In this document: piece after piece, positions 1-6,535 of the stretch
How positions within the stretch are numbered: position 1 is the first letter of the stretch
How the letters are laid out: each line of letters opens with the position of its first letter
Assembly (NCBI GenBank): GCA_019247135.1
Contig: JAFAPL010000061.1
Span: 1 to 9,685 of the forward strand
Reading direction: 5' to 3'
DNA from: Chloroflexota bacterium
Lineage (GTDB): Bacteria > Chloroflexota > UBA6077 > CF-72
DNA: 9,685 nt
Notes under the pieces: generated by a model
Database searches by the model: none
What the model was told of the DNA's origin: nothing
The model's input: the letters and a program-made list of their open reading frames with translations, nothing else
Position numbers and translations under genes: made by a program

Positions 1-769
1 GTGCGCGAGCAACGTACCTTTGTCGTGGACGATCGGGATCGACCTGATCAGTGGCGATTCGGTGTTGTTGCCGACAGATCTTGTCGTCCTGGGTCGACAA
101 ACTCAGTCGATCAAATCATTTCTGAGTTCATCCCATGGCCTTGCTGCCGGCGCGGTACTCGTGGAGGCAGTGCTGGTCGGCGTCCTCGAGGTCATCGAAA
201 AGCATGCCGTGCGGGCGGCCCGCAATCCAGCCCGAGTCATTCCGGACTACCTGAATGCGCTGCCAATCGTCGGGCAGCTGTGTCAGCAGATCGAAGAAGC
301 CGGAGCAGAACTAGCCGTGTACGATTGCTCCTCTCGATTGGGGATTCCTGTGTACTTTGCGCGGGTATGGGATGCGCGTGAGCCGTACGCTGGCGTGTAC
401 TCCGGCTCCGGCGCCCACCTGGATCCGGAGATTGCCGTACTGCGCGCGATCACCGAGGCGGTGCAGAGCCGGGCGGTGTATATCGCCGGAGCGCGTGACG
501 ACTTGCCAAGCCGGGCGTTTGAGCAACATCGTGCGCACGCCAGCCCGTCAATCATCGACCGCTTGCGCCGTCAGCCGTCTACGGCGACGGTGGACCTCGC
601 GCACGCACCAAGCGCCACAACGCAAACGTTCGAAGGTGATATGAATGTTGTTCTTGGGCGATTAGAAGCCGCCGAATTGCATGAATGCATCGCGGTCGAC
701 CTCACTCCGCCCGAGTTTTCCAAGATCGCGTCGGTGGTGCGCGTGGTGGTCCCCGGTCTGGCCGCATGA
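1..769 (+). CDS. YcaO-domain cyclodehydratase / thioamide synthetase, TfuA-associated type (5' end missing)
   Basis: The reading frame is already open at base 2, so the gene starts upstream; a TTG at base 20 is internal. About 255 C-terminal residues are visible, while YcaO proteins are usually near 400. YcaO enzymes use ATP to activate a peptide backbone amide, for azoline formation or, with TfuA, thioamidation. The visible part has the strand-turn DLISGDSVLLPTDLV, the helix GLAAGAVLVEAVLVGVLEVI with E63 and E66 (fragment numbering) of the ATP/Mg site, YSGSGAHLDPEIAVLRA, and TEAVQSR (E152, Q155, R157) followed by GARDD. It ends in RVVVPGLAA, with no proline-rich PxPxP tail of the kind seen in many azoline-forming YcaOs. 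Its stop overlaps the tfuA start as ATGA, so the two are translationally coupled. Family assignment is firm; the chemistry (thioamide or azoline) and the substrate are not shown by the sequence. Confidence 0.92.
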   Translation, partial: CASNVPLSWTIGIDLISGDSVLLPTDLVVLGRQTQSIKSFLSSSHGLAAGAVLVEAVLVGVLEVIEKHAVRAARNPARVIPDYLNALPIVGQLCQQIEEAGAELAVYDCSSRLGIPVYFARVWDAREPYAGVYSGSGAHLDPEIAVLRAITEAVQSRAVYIAGARDDLPSRAFEQHRAHASPSIIDRLRRQPSTATVDLAHAPSATTQTFEGDMNVVLGRLEAAELHECIAVDLTPPEFSKIASVVRVVVPGLAA

Positions 770-2133
770 CTGTCGTCGTTTTCCTCGGGCCCTCCCTGGA
801 TCGCGCGTCGGCCAGGGCACTGTTGCCGGACGCGATCCTCCTTCCGCCGGCGGCACAGGCAGACCTGCTGAGTGCCATCGGAACGTACAAACCCGACGTC
901 ATTGGTCTGGTCGACGGCTCTTTCGGCCAGAGCCAGTCGGTCTGGCACAAAGAGATCCTGTTTGCCCTTTCGGAGGGGGTCGCGGTCGTCGGGGCCGCGA
1001 GCATGGGCGCACTACGTGCGGCCGAGCTCGAGCCGTACGGAATGCAAGGTTTGGGCGAGGTCTATCGTCTCTTCAGTTGCCGAGAACTCGAGGACGACGA
1101 CGAAGTGGCGGTCGCCCACGGCTCCGCGGACGAGGGATTCCGTCCGATGTCTGAACCGATGGTGAACCTGCGGGCGACACTGCGGTGGGCAGGATCAGCA
1201 GACGTTCTGACCACCGACGTGTGCAGCCACGTGTTGAACGTTGCAAAGAATCTCCACTTTTCTCAGCGCTCGATCCTGACCATTCTGCAGCAGGCACGGC
1301 TGGACGAACCAACCGCCTGCAGGGTGCGTGACGTATTCGCATCGCACTACATCGACATCAAACGTGCGGACGCGGAGTTGCTGCTGCGCGCACTGCACGA
1401 TCGCCGTTATTCGACTCCGCCGCGCATACCACGCCCCGGATCGGCGCCATTCGAGCGGCTTTATCAGGAAGATCGGCGAGTGCGACTCTTGGAATCGGAG
1501 ATCCCCTTACGGACCATTGCGAGCCATGCAGCGTTGAACCTTGGACACTTCGATGAGCTGAACTTCGCGGCGTTGAACCGGTCGCTCGCGCAAATGCTTG
1601 CCAGACTGCTGGAGGTCCAGCCGGATCAGTCTGAAATCGCCGCGGAGGCGCGACGGTTTCGACGCGAGCGGGGTCTGCTCCAGCAGGCCGACCTCGATGC
1701 CTGGCTCCGCGCGAACCATTTGTCGCATGCGGATTGGGAATCATTACTGGTCGAGCTGGCCACTTGTCGTCGATTGCAGCGGCGAGTCATCGCAATGGGT
1801 GCCCCTGGGGAGCAGACACGTTCTCTGCTGAACGAGCTCCGGTTGCGTGCAGAGTACACGTGCGTTGCCGAGCATGCGGTGTCGGAAGCCGCACGAACGC
1901 GGAGCATCGAGCGGCCCAGCGTTGCCGAATTGAGTGAAACTGAGTTACAGACCCTTGTCTCGGACCGCTTATCGGCGAGTCGATGGAGGTTGAATACGAG
2001 TCTCCGGGACTGGGCTGAAGAGGCAGGCTTTCGAGATTTGAAGGACCTCGCGTACGAGTTACTGCGGACGCGCCACGCCGGTGAGGATGCGTTAGCCGCG
2101 GAGGAGGGGACACATGCAGCAACGGCCATCTGA
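766..2133 (+). CDS. TfuA-like protein with long C-terminal extension
   Basis: 455 residues. The ATG at 766 is chosen because it forms an ATGA overlap with the YcaO stop and starts the typical TfuA strand MTVVVFLGPSL; an in-frame start at 685 would add 27 non-homologous residues. The TfuA core (about residues 1-150) shows VIGLVDGSF (D50, G51), WHKEIL (60-65) and GAASMGALRAAEL (76-88). TfuA proteins accompany YcaO enzymes and are required for thioamidation in archaeal McrA modification and in some bacterial peptides, perhaps through sulfur delivery or substrate handling. About 300 further residues follow; TfuA proteins reduced to the core are about half this length. This part is rich in Arg, Leu and Glu, is predicted helical by eye, and has two weakly similar helical units (residues 309-337 and 412-437). 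The 3' end overlaps the next gene by 20 bp. Function of the extension is unknown. Third-position A/T and codons such as TTA, AGT and GAA appear more often here than in the downstream genes. Confidence 0.9.
   Translation: MTVVVFLGPSLDRASARALLPDAILLPPAAQADLLSAIGTYKPDVIGLVDGSFGQSQSVWHKEILFALSEGVAVVGAASMGALRAAELEPYGMQGLGEVYRLFSCRELEDDDEVAVAHGSADEGFRPMSEPMVNLRATLRWAGSADVLTTDVCSHVLNVAKNLHFSQRSILTILQQARLDEPTACRVRDVFASHYIDIKRADAELLLRALHDRRYSTPPRIPRPGSAPFERLYQEDRRVRLLESEIPLRTIASHAALNLGHFDELNFAALNRSLAQMLARLLEVQPDQSEIAAEARRFRRERGLLQQADLDAWLRANHLSHADWESLLVELATCRRLQRRVIAMGAPGEQTRSLLNELRLRAEYTCVAEHAVSEAARTRSIERPSVAELSETELQTLVSDRLSASRWRLNTSLRDWAEEAGFRDLKDLAYELLRTRHAGEDALAAEEGTHAATAI
2101..2116 (+). promoter_or_regulatory. 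Strong ribosome binding site for the papain-like gene
   Basis: The purine run GAGGAGGGGA (2101-2110) lies three bases before the ATG at 2114, inside the end of tfuA. It gives this cistron its own translation start, while its neighbours rely on stop/start coupling. This supports ATG 2114 as the true start. Confidence 0.65.
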
Positions 2134-3079
2134 CAAGGGATGGGCACGCGAGGCCAAAGGCGTCCGCCGTCAGGCTCCCGCGTATAGACCTGATCCCGCT
2201 CAATTGAACGGTTTGCCGCCTCAGGCGGAGGTGAAAAACTGGAAGTGGCCCGGTTACGTGCCGTCGAATCTCGAGGGCTGCACGGCCAGTGCGATAGCCG
2301 CGGCGGTGGAGCTGTTGCAAGACGCGCCACCCGAGAAGCGTTTCCGCCCCTCGACCGGCTTCATCTATTTCGTTGCGCGGTACTTGCGCATGGACGAAAT
2401 GCACGACACTGGCGCAAGCATCCATGACGGACTGCGGGGCGCGCAGATCTTCGGATTCTGTAGTGAGTCTGACTGGCCGATCGACAAGATCGATGCGACG
2501 ACACGGCCGCCCGGTCCAGTGCAGCAGCAAGCGGAGCGCTACGGAATCGAAGAATTCCGCCATCTCCAACGCAGGCCTGATCAGCCGGATGAGATTGTGC
2601 AGCTTTGTAAATCGGCCATCAATAGCGGGCACGCGGTGTTGTTTGGCGCAGTCGTCGACGATGCGTTTCTGGATGGCTTCCAAGACAGCATGGACATACC
2701 GCTGCCTCCGCCAGACGCCCAACTGCACCATCACCATTGTCTGCTCGCGGTCAAATATGACGATGCCGACGGGGGCTACTTCTGGGTGAGGGACTCACTT
2801 GGCCCACATCGAGGTGACGAGGGCTACTTGCGCATGCCGTATCGGTATCTGACGGCGCAGACGAAGGAACATGGATTCCTGACCAGCGATTTCTGGATCG
2901 TCAACCGGGCCAGCACGAGCGGCGCCCCGAGCGCCGCGCTCGTGAACGAGCGGAACCGCTATTGGGAGCGGGCGAAATCACTGTCGAATGACCTGCACGA
3001 GGCGTATCTGAAATTCCGTCAGGTTCCTGCGTCGTCCGTTGCCGCGCCGAGAAGCCAGTTTCCACCGAACCTGAGCTGA
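2114..3079 (+). CDS. Papain-like (C1 family) cysteine protease homologue with altered active site
   Basis: 321 residues, no signal peptide or membrane segment, so probably cytosolic. The order of motifs is that of bacterial C1 peptidases: EGCTASAIAAAVEL with nucleophile C56, RPSTGFIYFVARY (78-90), DTGASIHDGLRGAQIFGFC (98-116), ESDWPID, the His region LHHHHCLLAVKYDD (likely H208), and WVRDSLGPHRGDEGY (224-238). Two positions differ from classical papain: the oxyanion-hole Gln six residues before Cys is not evident (PSNLEGC instead of a DQGxLGSC-type sequence), and the third catalytic residue is Asp227 in place of Asn. Asp is the usual third residue in the related C39 peptidases, so activity is plausible. 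It overlaps tfuA by 20 bp and the ligase by one base (TGATG). The role could be leader-peptide cleavage or, given the adjacent acyl-activating enzyme, acyl transfer as known for the papain-like protein of closthioamide assembly. The fold is well supported; the role is inferred. Confidence 0.82.
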   Translation: MQQRPSDKGWAREAKGVRRQAPAYRPDPAQLNGLPPQAEVKNWKWPGYVPSNLEGCTASAIAAAVELLQDAPPEKRFRPSTGFIYFVARYLRMDEMHDTGASIHDGLRGAQIFGFCSESDWPIDKIDATTRPPGPVQQQAERYGIEEFRHLQRRPDQPDEIVQLCKSAINSGHAVLFGAVVDDAFLDGFQDSMDIPLPPPDAQLHHHHCLLAVKYDDADGGYFWVRDSLGPHRGDEGYLRMPYRYLTAQTKEHGFLTSDFWIVNRASTSGAPSAALVNERNRYWERAKSLSNDLHEAYLKFRQVPASSVAAPRSQFPPNLS

Positions 3080-4674
3080 TGCCCGTCGCAGCACAACCCA
3101 TCACCGCGAGCTCCGTCCCACAGCAATTCAACGTCGCGACCTATTTCGTCGATCGCAACGTGCTCGAGGGCCGAGGCGACCAGATCGCGATCGAATTCGT
3201 TCGCAACGCGCAGGACGAGGACGGCGCCGAACGGATCACCTATCGCCAGGTGCTCGAGCGGGTCAATCGAACCGGCAACGCCCTGCGCGAGATGCTCCAG
3301 GTCCGCATCGAAGAGCGCGTGTTGTTGCTCCTGTTGGACTCCCCTGAGTTCGTGTACGCCTTCTTCGGTGCGATCAAGATCGGCGCGGTCCCCGTTCCGA
3401 CCAACACCCTGTTCAAATCACCGGACTACGAGTACATCCTGAATGACTCACGCGCGCGCGTCGCTATCGTCAGTGAGGCCTTGCTTCCGCAGTTGAGCGC
3501 AATTCCGCGTGAGCGGTTGCCGTATCTACGGGAGATCGTCGTCGTGGGCAACGCCCCCGCGGGCACGCGTGCTTTCGAGACGTTGCTGCAGGCTGGCTCG
3601 CCGGAGCTCGAAGCCGAGCCGACGAGCAAAGACGACGCGGCATTCTGGCTTTATTCCTCCGGGAGCACCGGATTTCCGAAGGGCTGTGTCCATCTCCAGC
3701 ACGACATGGTGGTGTGCACGGACTATTACGCGCACGGCGTCCTCCAGATCACGCAACGCGATCGCTGCTTCAGCGTTGCCAAGCTGTTCTTCGCGTATGG
3801 ATTGGGCAACGGGCTGTATTTTCCGTTCGCGGTGGGTGCAACCACGGTGCTGTTTCCGGGCCCGCCGACTCCCGCCAACGTGTTCGACATCGTGCGTAAG
3901 GAACGGCCCACCCTGTTCTTCTCCGTGCCAACCAGCTACGCGCAATTGCTGGCCCAGCAGGGCGATTGCGACTTCTCATCGGTGCGGTGGGGCGTCTCGG
4001 CCGGCGAGGCACTTCCGCCCGCGGTGTTCGAACGCTTTCAGAAACGCTTCGGCGTGACCATTCTCGACGGGATCGGCTCGACGGAGATCCTTCACATCTT
4101 CATCTCCAATCAGCCGCAGGCGATCCGACCGGGCTCCTCGGGGAAGCTGGTGCCTGGCTATGAGGCGCGGATTCTGGACGACGACGGTCAGCCGGTTGCG
4201 CCAGGCGACATTGGAAATCTCCTGGTGAAAGGCGACTCCATCTGCGCGCAGTACTGGAACAAGCACGACAAAACCAAGGACACGATCGAGGGCCACTGGA
4301 TTCGCACGGGCGACAAGTACTACGTCGACGAGGACGGGTTCTACTGGTACGCCGGTCGAAGTGACGACATGCTCAAGGTCGGCGGCATCTGGGTCAGTCC
4401 AGTCGAAGTTGAAAATGCGCTCGTCGAGCACGCGGCAGTGCTGGAGGCGGGTGTGGTCGGCCGAGAGGACCAGGATCGACTCACCAAACCGCTCGCGTAC
4501 GTGGTCTGCGCGCCCGGTGTGACGGGAAGTCCCGAATTGGCGCGTGAGCTGCAGGACTTCGTCCGCAGCAGACTGGCCGACTACAAGCGCCCGCGCTGGG
4601 TGGAGTTTGTCGGTGAGCTACCCAAGACGGCGACGGGCAAAACACAGCGCTTCAAACTCCGTCAACGCGCCTGA
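3079..4674 (+). CDS. Benzoate-CoA ligase family acyl-adenylating enzyme
   Basis: 531 residues, the full length of the family. It activates a carboxylic acid as an acyl-AMP and normally transfers it to CoA. Visible motifs are the N-terminal FNVATYFVDRNV typical of benzoate/4-hydroxybenzoate-CoA ligases, the phosphate-binding loop SSGSTGFPKG (193-202), KLFFAYGLGNGLYFPF (235-250), VSAGEALP (306-313), DGIGSTEILHIFISN (330-344), the hinge GRSDDMLKVGGIWVSP (426-441), and LPKTATGKTQRFKLR (514-528) with catalytic K521. FAYG and LHIF resemble segments lining the aryl pocket of known benzoate-CoA ligases, so an aromatic acid is the best substrate guess. The start ATG overlaps the protease stop (TGATG), with no clear ribosome binding site, so translation is probably coupled. 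No aromatic degradation genes (oxygenase, reductase, ring cleavage) adjoin it, so a biosynthetic role with YcaO-TfuA is as plausible as catabolism. The 3' end overlaps the convergent globin gene by 13 bp. Confidence 0.9.
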   Translation: MPVAAQPITASSVPQQFNVATYFVDRNVLEGRGDQIAIEFVRNAQDEDGAERITYRQVLERVNRTGNALREMLQVRIEERVLLLLLDSPEFVYAFFGAIKIGAVPVPTNTLFKSPDYEYILNDSRARVAIVSEALLPQLSAIPRERLPYLREIVVVGNAPAGTRAFETLLQAGSPELEAEPTSKDDAAFWLYSSGSTGFPKGCVHLQHDMVVCTDYYAHGVLQITQRDRCFSVAKLFFAYGLGNGLYFPFAVGATTVLFPGPPTPANVFDIVRKERPTLFFSVPTSYAQLLAQQGDCDFSSVRWGVSAGEALPPAVFERFQKRFGVTILDGIGSTEILHIFISNQPQAIRPGSSGKLVPGYEARILDDDGQPVAPGDIGNLLVKGDSICAQYWNKHDKTKDTIEGHWIRTGDKYYVDEDGFYWYAGRSDDMLKVGGIWVSPVEVENALVEHAAVLEAGVVGREDQDRLTKPLAYVVCAPGVTGSPELARELQDFVRSRLADYKRPRWVEFVGELPKTATGKTQRFKLRQRA

Positions 4675-5072
4675 GCAGGGGTCTGCATCGATTCCACGAG
4701 CAGCGTGTACGCGGCCGCCCATGCCTGGCGAAGCTGCGGCGTGAATGCCGTCCCGAGGCTGACCTCGAGTGTCCACATCAGCGCACTGGCAGCCGTGAGA
4801 TAGCCCGAGCGTGTGACGCCGTACTGACGGTGTCGCGCTCCGAGCGCCTCGAGCTGCGGTTGCACTGCGTCCGGGTGGTCGAGCCCAGACACGAGCACCG
4901 CGAGCATCTCCATCAATTTGCGCCCTTGAACGCGGATGTTGCCCGTGAAGAGCTGCCGCAGGTCAGGATCGAGATCGAACAGTCGCCCATAAAACAACTC
5001 GGCCAGAACGTCTAAGACTGGCGCGAGCTGTTGGAAGCTGGCCTGGACCAGCCTTTTTTGCTCCTCGGTCAT
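4662..5072 (-). CDS. Single-domain bacterial globin
   Basis: 136 residues starting MTEEQKRLVQASFQQLAPV; a longer frame upstream (to 5171) adds 33 non-globin residues and crosses the likely promoter, so the ATG at 5072 is chosen. The protein matches the globin domain of flavohaemoglobins and Vitreoscilla-type haemoglobins. It has AELFYGRLFDLDPDLRQLF with Tyr28 at position B10, Gln49 as the probable E7 residue, GARHRQYGV with proximal His81 (F8), and ALMWTLEVSLGTAFTP near the C terminus. A distal Tyr/Gln pair is typical of globins that bind O2 tightly or dioxygenate NO. No reductase domain follows, so an external reductase would be needed. It converges on the ligase gene with a 13-bp coding overlap and shares a divergent control region with the small gene at 5200. 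No clear Shine-Dalgarno sequence precedes the start. Confidence 0.88.
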   Translation of the reverse strand: MTEEQKRLVQASFQQLAPVLDVLAELFYGRLFDLDPDLRQLFTGNIRVQGRKLMEMLAVLVSGLDHPDAVQPQLEALGARHRQYGVTRSGYLTAASALMWTLEVSLGTAFTPQLRQAWAAAYTLLVESMQTPAQAR

Positions 5073-5199
5073 GCGCCCAGTGTGCGCTCGCGCGCCTGGC
5101 GGGAACACGCAAAACCCGCAATTTCTCAGTACTTTGCGGGGGGCGTCAATTTTGACATGCCGCCGTGCCAAGGCCTATTGTTGACTTTATCTTGTGACT
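5073..5199. promoter_or_regulatory. Divergent control region between globin and small + strand gene
   Basis: This 127-bp gap separates two divergent genes. GTCAATTTTGAC (5145-5156) is a 5-bp dyad made of two back-to-back -35-like boxes. On the + strand, TTGACA (5152-5157) is followed after 18 bp by TATTGT (5176-5181), a 4/6 match to -10. On the - strand, TTGACG (5149-5144) has only a weak -10 (AGAAAT, 5126-5121, 17-bp spacing). Shared position of the two -35 boxes means that one bound factor or polymerase would affect both directions. The assignment rests on consensus matching only. Confidence 0.5.
5115..5140. repeat. 7-bp inverted repeat in globin leader
   Basis: CCCGCAA (5115-5121) and TTGCGGG (5134-5140) are perfect inverted arms with a 12-base loop. 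Read on the - strand, the second arm runs into TTTT, giving a weak terminator- or attenuator-like hairpin about 40 bases before the globin start. It lies just downstream of the candidate - strand -35 and overlaps the -10, so it could also be a repressor operator. Which one applies cannot be told from sequence. Confidence 0.4.
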
Positions 5200-5610
5200 A
5201 TGTCTGGTACGTCGCCGCAGGTCGACGCGCAGCGCACCGCCCTGTACCTGCGCGTTCTCGCAGGCGACCTCGGCGCCGCTCACGCGTGGTTCGATCAGGA
5301 GGTCCTCGATCGCTATCGTGCCCTGCCGGGCTGGCGCGTGATGCGCACCAACACGGTCGGCCGTCTGCGGTCGCCTGAGGGCTGGTCCATCGATTTCGGC
5401 ATCGCCGCTGACGACCAGCTCGTGCACGCAACTCTGCTCGACCTCTCGCAGCGGCTGCCAGCCGCCGAACGCCAGCATTGGGCGCAGCACATCTTTTCAC
5501 CGCCCGCCAGCCGCAACTTCGTCACCATGCGACTGACGCCAGGAAGCTGCATCGACGATGGTGAGCTGCGCGATTGGGCAGCCAGCTCGAACGACGGAAG
5601 GGAGCTCTAG
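5200..5610 (+). CDS. Small protein of unknown function upstream of sulfurtransferase
   Basis: 136 residues from ATG 5200; an in-frame GTG at 5194 would add two. I do not recognise the family. The protein is soluble, with no signal peptide, membrane segment or cysteine-rich motif (a single Cys near the C terminus). By eye it has an N-terminal helix (LYLRVLAGDLGAAHAWFDQE), a mixed strand segment with RTNTVGRLRSPEGWSIDFGI, and an amphipathic helix LLDLSQRLPAAERQHWAQHI. No Shine-Dalgarno sequence precedes the start, and the candidate promoter would place the transcript start only about 11 bases upstream, so a very short leader is likely. It ends 7 bp before the sulfurtransferase and is probably co-transcribed with it. 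Coding status is supported by normal codon use, the divergent promoter and tight coupling. Confidence 0.68.
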   Translation: MSGTSPQVDAQRTALYLRVLAGDLGAAHAWFDQEVLDRYRALPGWRVMRTNTVGRLRSPEGWSIDFGIAADDQLVHATLLDLSQRLPAAERQHWAQHIFSPPASRNFVTMRLTPGSCIDDGELRDWAASSNDGREL

Positions 5611-5617
5611 CAGGATC

Positions 5618-6481
5618 ATGGCCGAATACGCGAACAAGAACGCACTGGTGTCGACCGAGTGGGTTGCCGATCACCTGAACGATCCGAATGTGCGGCTGCT
5701 CGAAGTTGACGTGGACACGGGCGCGTATGCGACGGGTCATATTCAGGGCGCGGTCGGCATCAACTGGACGACTCAGCTGGGCGATCCGATCCGCCGCGAC
5801 ATCCCCTCCAGAGAAGCGTGGGCAAGATTGCTCGGCCAGGCTGGAGTGGCGAACGATACACGGCTGATTTTTTACGGCGATAACAACAACTGGTTCGCCG
5901 CGTTCGCCTACTGGGTCAGTCAGATCTACGGTCACCGCAACGCGGCCCTCATGAACGGCGGGCGCAAGAAGTGGGAGCTCGAGAATCGACCTCTGGTCAC
6001 CGATGTCCCGTCGTACTCCGCGACAAATTACCAGGCGAGTGAGCCGGACCTGAGCCTGCGCGCGTTCTTGAAGGACATCCTGGCTCTGCCTGCTGGCACG
6101 AGTCTCGTCGACGTGCGGTCGCCGGCTGAGTTCAATGGTGAAGTCATCGCTCCGCCAGGTATGACCGAGACGGCACAGCGAGCGGGGCACGTGCCACGCG
6201 CGGCGAACATTCCGTGGGCGCAGGCGGCGAACGAGGATGGCACGTTCAAGAGCGCCGACGAGCTGCAGCAGCTGTACGGCAGCAAAGGCGTGACCGCGGA
6301 TAAAGACGTGGTGGCGTATTGCCGCATCGGCGAGCGGTCGTCGCACACGTGGTTCGTGCTCAAGGAGCTGCTTGGTTTTCGGAATGTGAAGAATTACGAC
6401 GGGTCGTGGACGGAGTACGGTTCGGTGGTCGGCGTGCCGATCGAGAACCCGGCCAGGGAGCGCGAACCCACGGCCGTATAA
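5618..6481 (+). CDS. Thiosulfate/3-mercaptopyruvate sulfurtransferase (two rhodanese domains)
   Basis: 287 residues from ATG 5618, chosen because MAEYANKNALVSTEWVADHL aligns with the usual family start; an upstream in-frame GTG (5558) adds 20 unrelated residues inside the previous gene. It moves a sulfane sulfur from thiosulfate or 3-mercaptopyruvate, via a cysteine persulfide, to cyanide or thiol acceptors. The N-terminal rhodanese domain (about 10-130) has YGDNNNWFAAFAYW (86-99) and GGRKKWEL but no catalytic Cys. The C-terminal domain (about 150-280) has DVRSPAEF (165-172), GHVPRAANIPW and the active loop CRIGERSS with C235, followed by VKNYDGSWTEYGS. The pattern closely resembles mycobacterial CysA2/CysA3. 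It follows the small gene by 7 bp. It might supply persulfide sulfur to the YcaO-TfuA system one kilobase upstream, but this is speculative because such enzymes are common housekeeping proteins. Confidence 0.93.
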   Translation: MAEYANKNALVSTEWVADHLNDPNVRLLEVDVDTGAYATGHIQGAVGINWTTQLGDPIRRDIPSREAWARLLGQAGVANDTRLIFYGDNNNWFAAFAYWVSQIYGHRNAALMNGGRKKWELENRPLVTDVPSYSATNYQASEPDLSLRAFLKDILALPAGTSLVDVRSPAEFNGEVIAPPGMTETAQRAGHVPRAANIPWAQAANEDGTFKSADELQQLYGSKGVTADKDVVAYCRIGERSSHTWFVLKELLGFRNVKNYDGSWTEYGSVVGVPIENPAREREPTAV

Positions 6482-6535
6482 GCCAGTTCCAGCGCGGCGC
6501 CGCTCACGCTGCGCGTGCCAGTACTATGAGTCTGC

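Noticed and set aside
1626..2737. Two long open frames on the - strand opposite tfuA and the papain-like gene
   Set aside because: Their translations are Arg/Ser/Pro-rich with no recognisable motif, and they oppose well-conserved coding sequence; they are shadows of GC-rich genes.
1..4674. Search for a short peptide precursor gene inside the YcaO-TfuA operon
   Set aside because: All four genes overlap or abut, so no gap exists; any precursor must lie outside the window or be unlinked.
3079..4674. Assignment of the ligase to an aerobic or anaerobic benzoate degradation pathway
   Set aside because: No box, bad, ben or ring-cleavage gene adjoins it, and it is coupled to the papain-like gene; the enzyme family alone does not decide the pathway.
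5181..5186. Second TTGACT box just before the small + strand gene
   Set aside because: It lies only 14 bases from the ATG, so a promoter using it would start inside the coding region; the TTGACA at 5152 fits better.
5522..6346. 274-codon open frame opposite the sulfurtransferase
   Set aside because: It mirrors a gene with clear rhodanese motifs and shows no domain of its own.
6492..6508. GC-rich near-palindrome around CGGCGCCG after the sulfurtransferase gene
   Set aside because: The arms are imperfect and no T-run follows, so it is not a convincing terminator; such short GC palindromes are expected by chance here.
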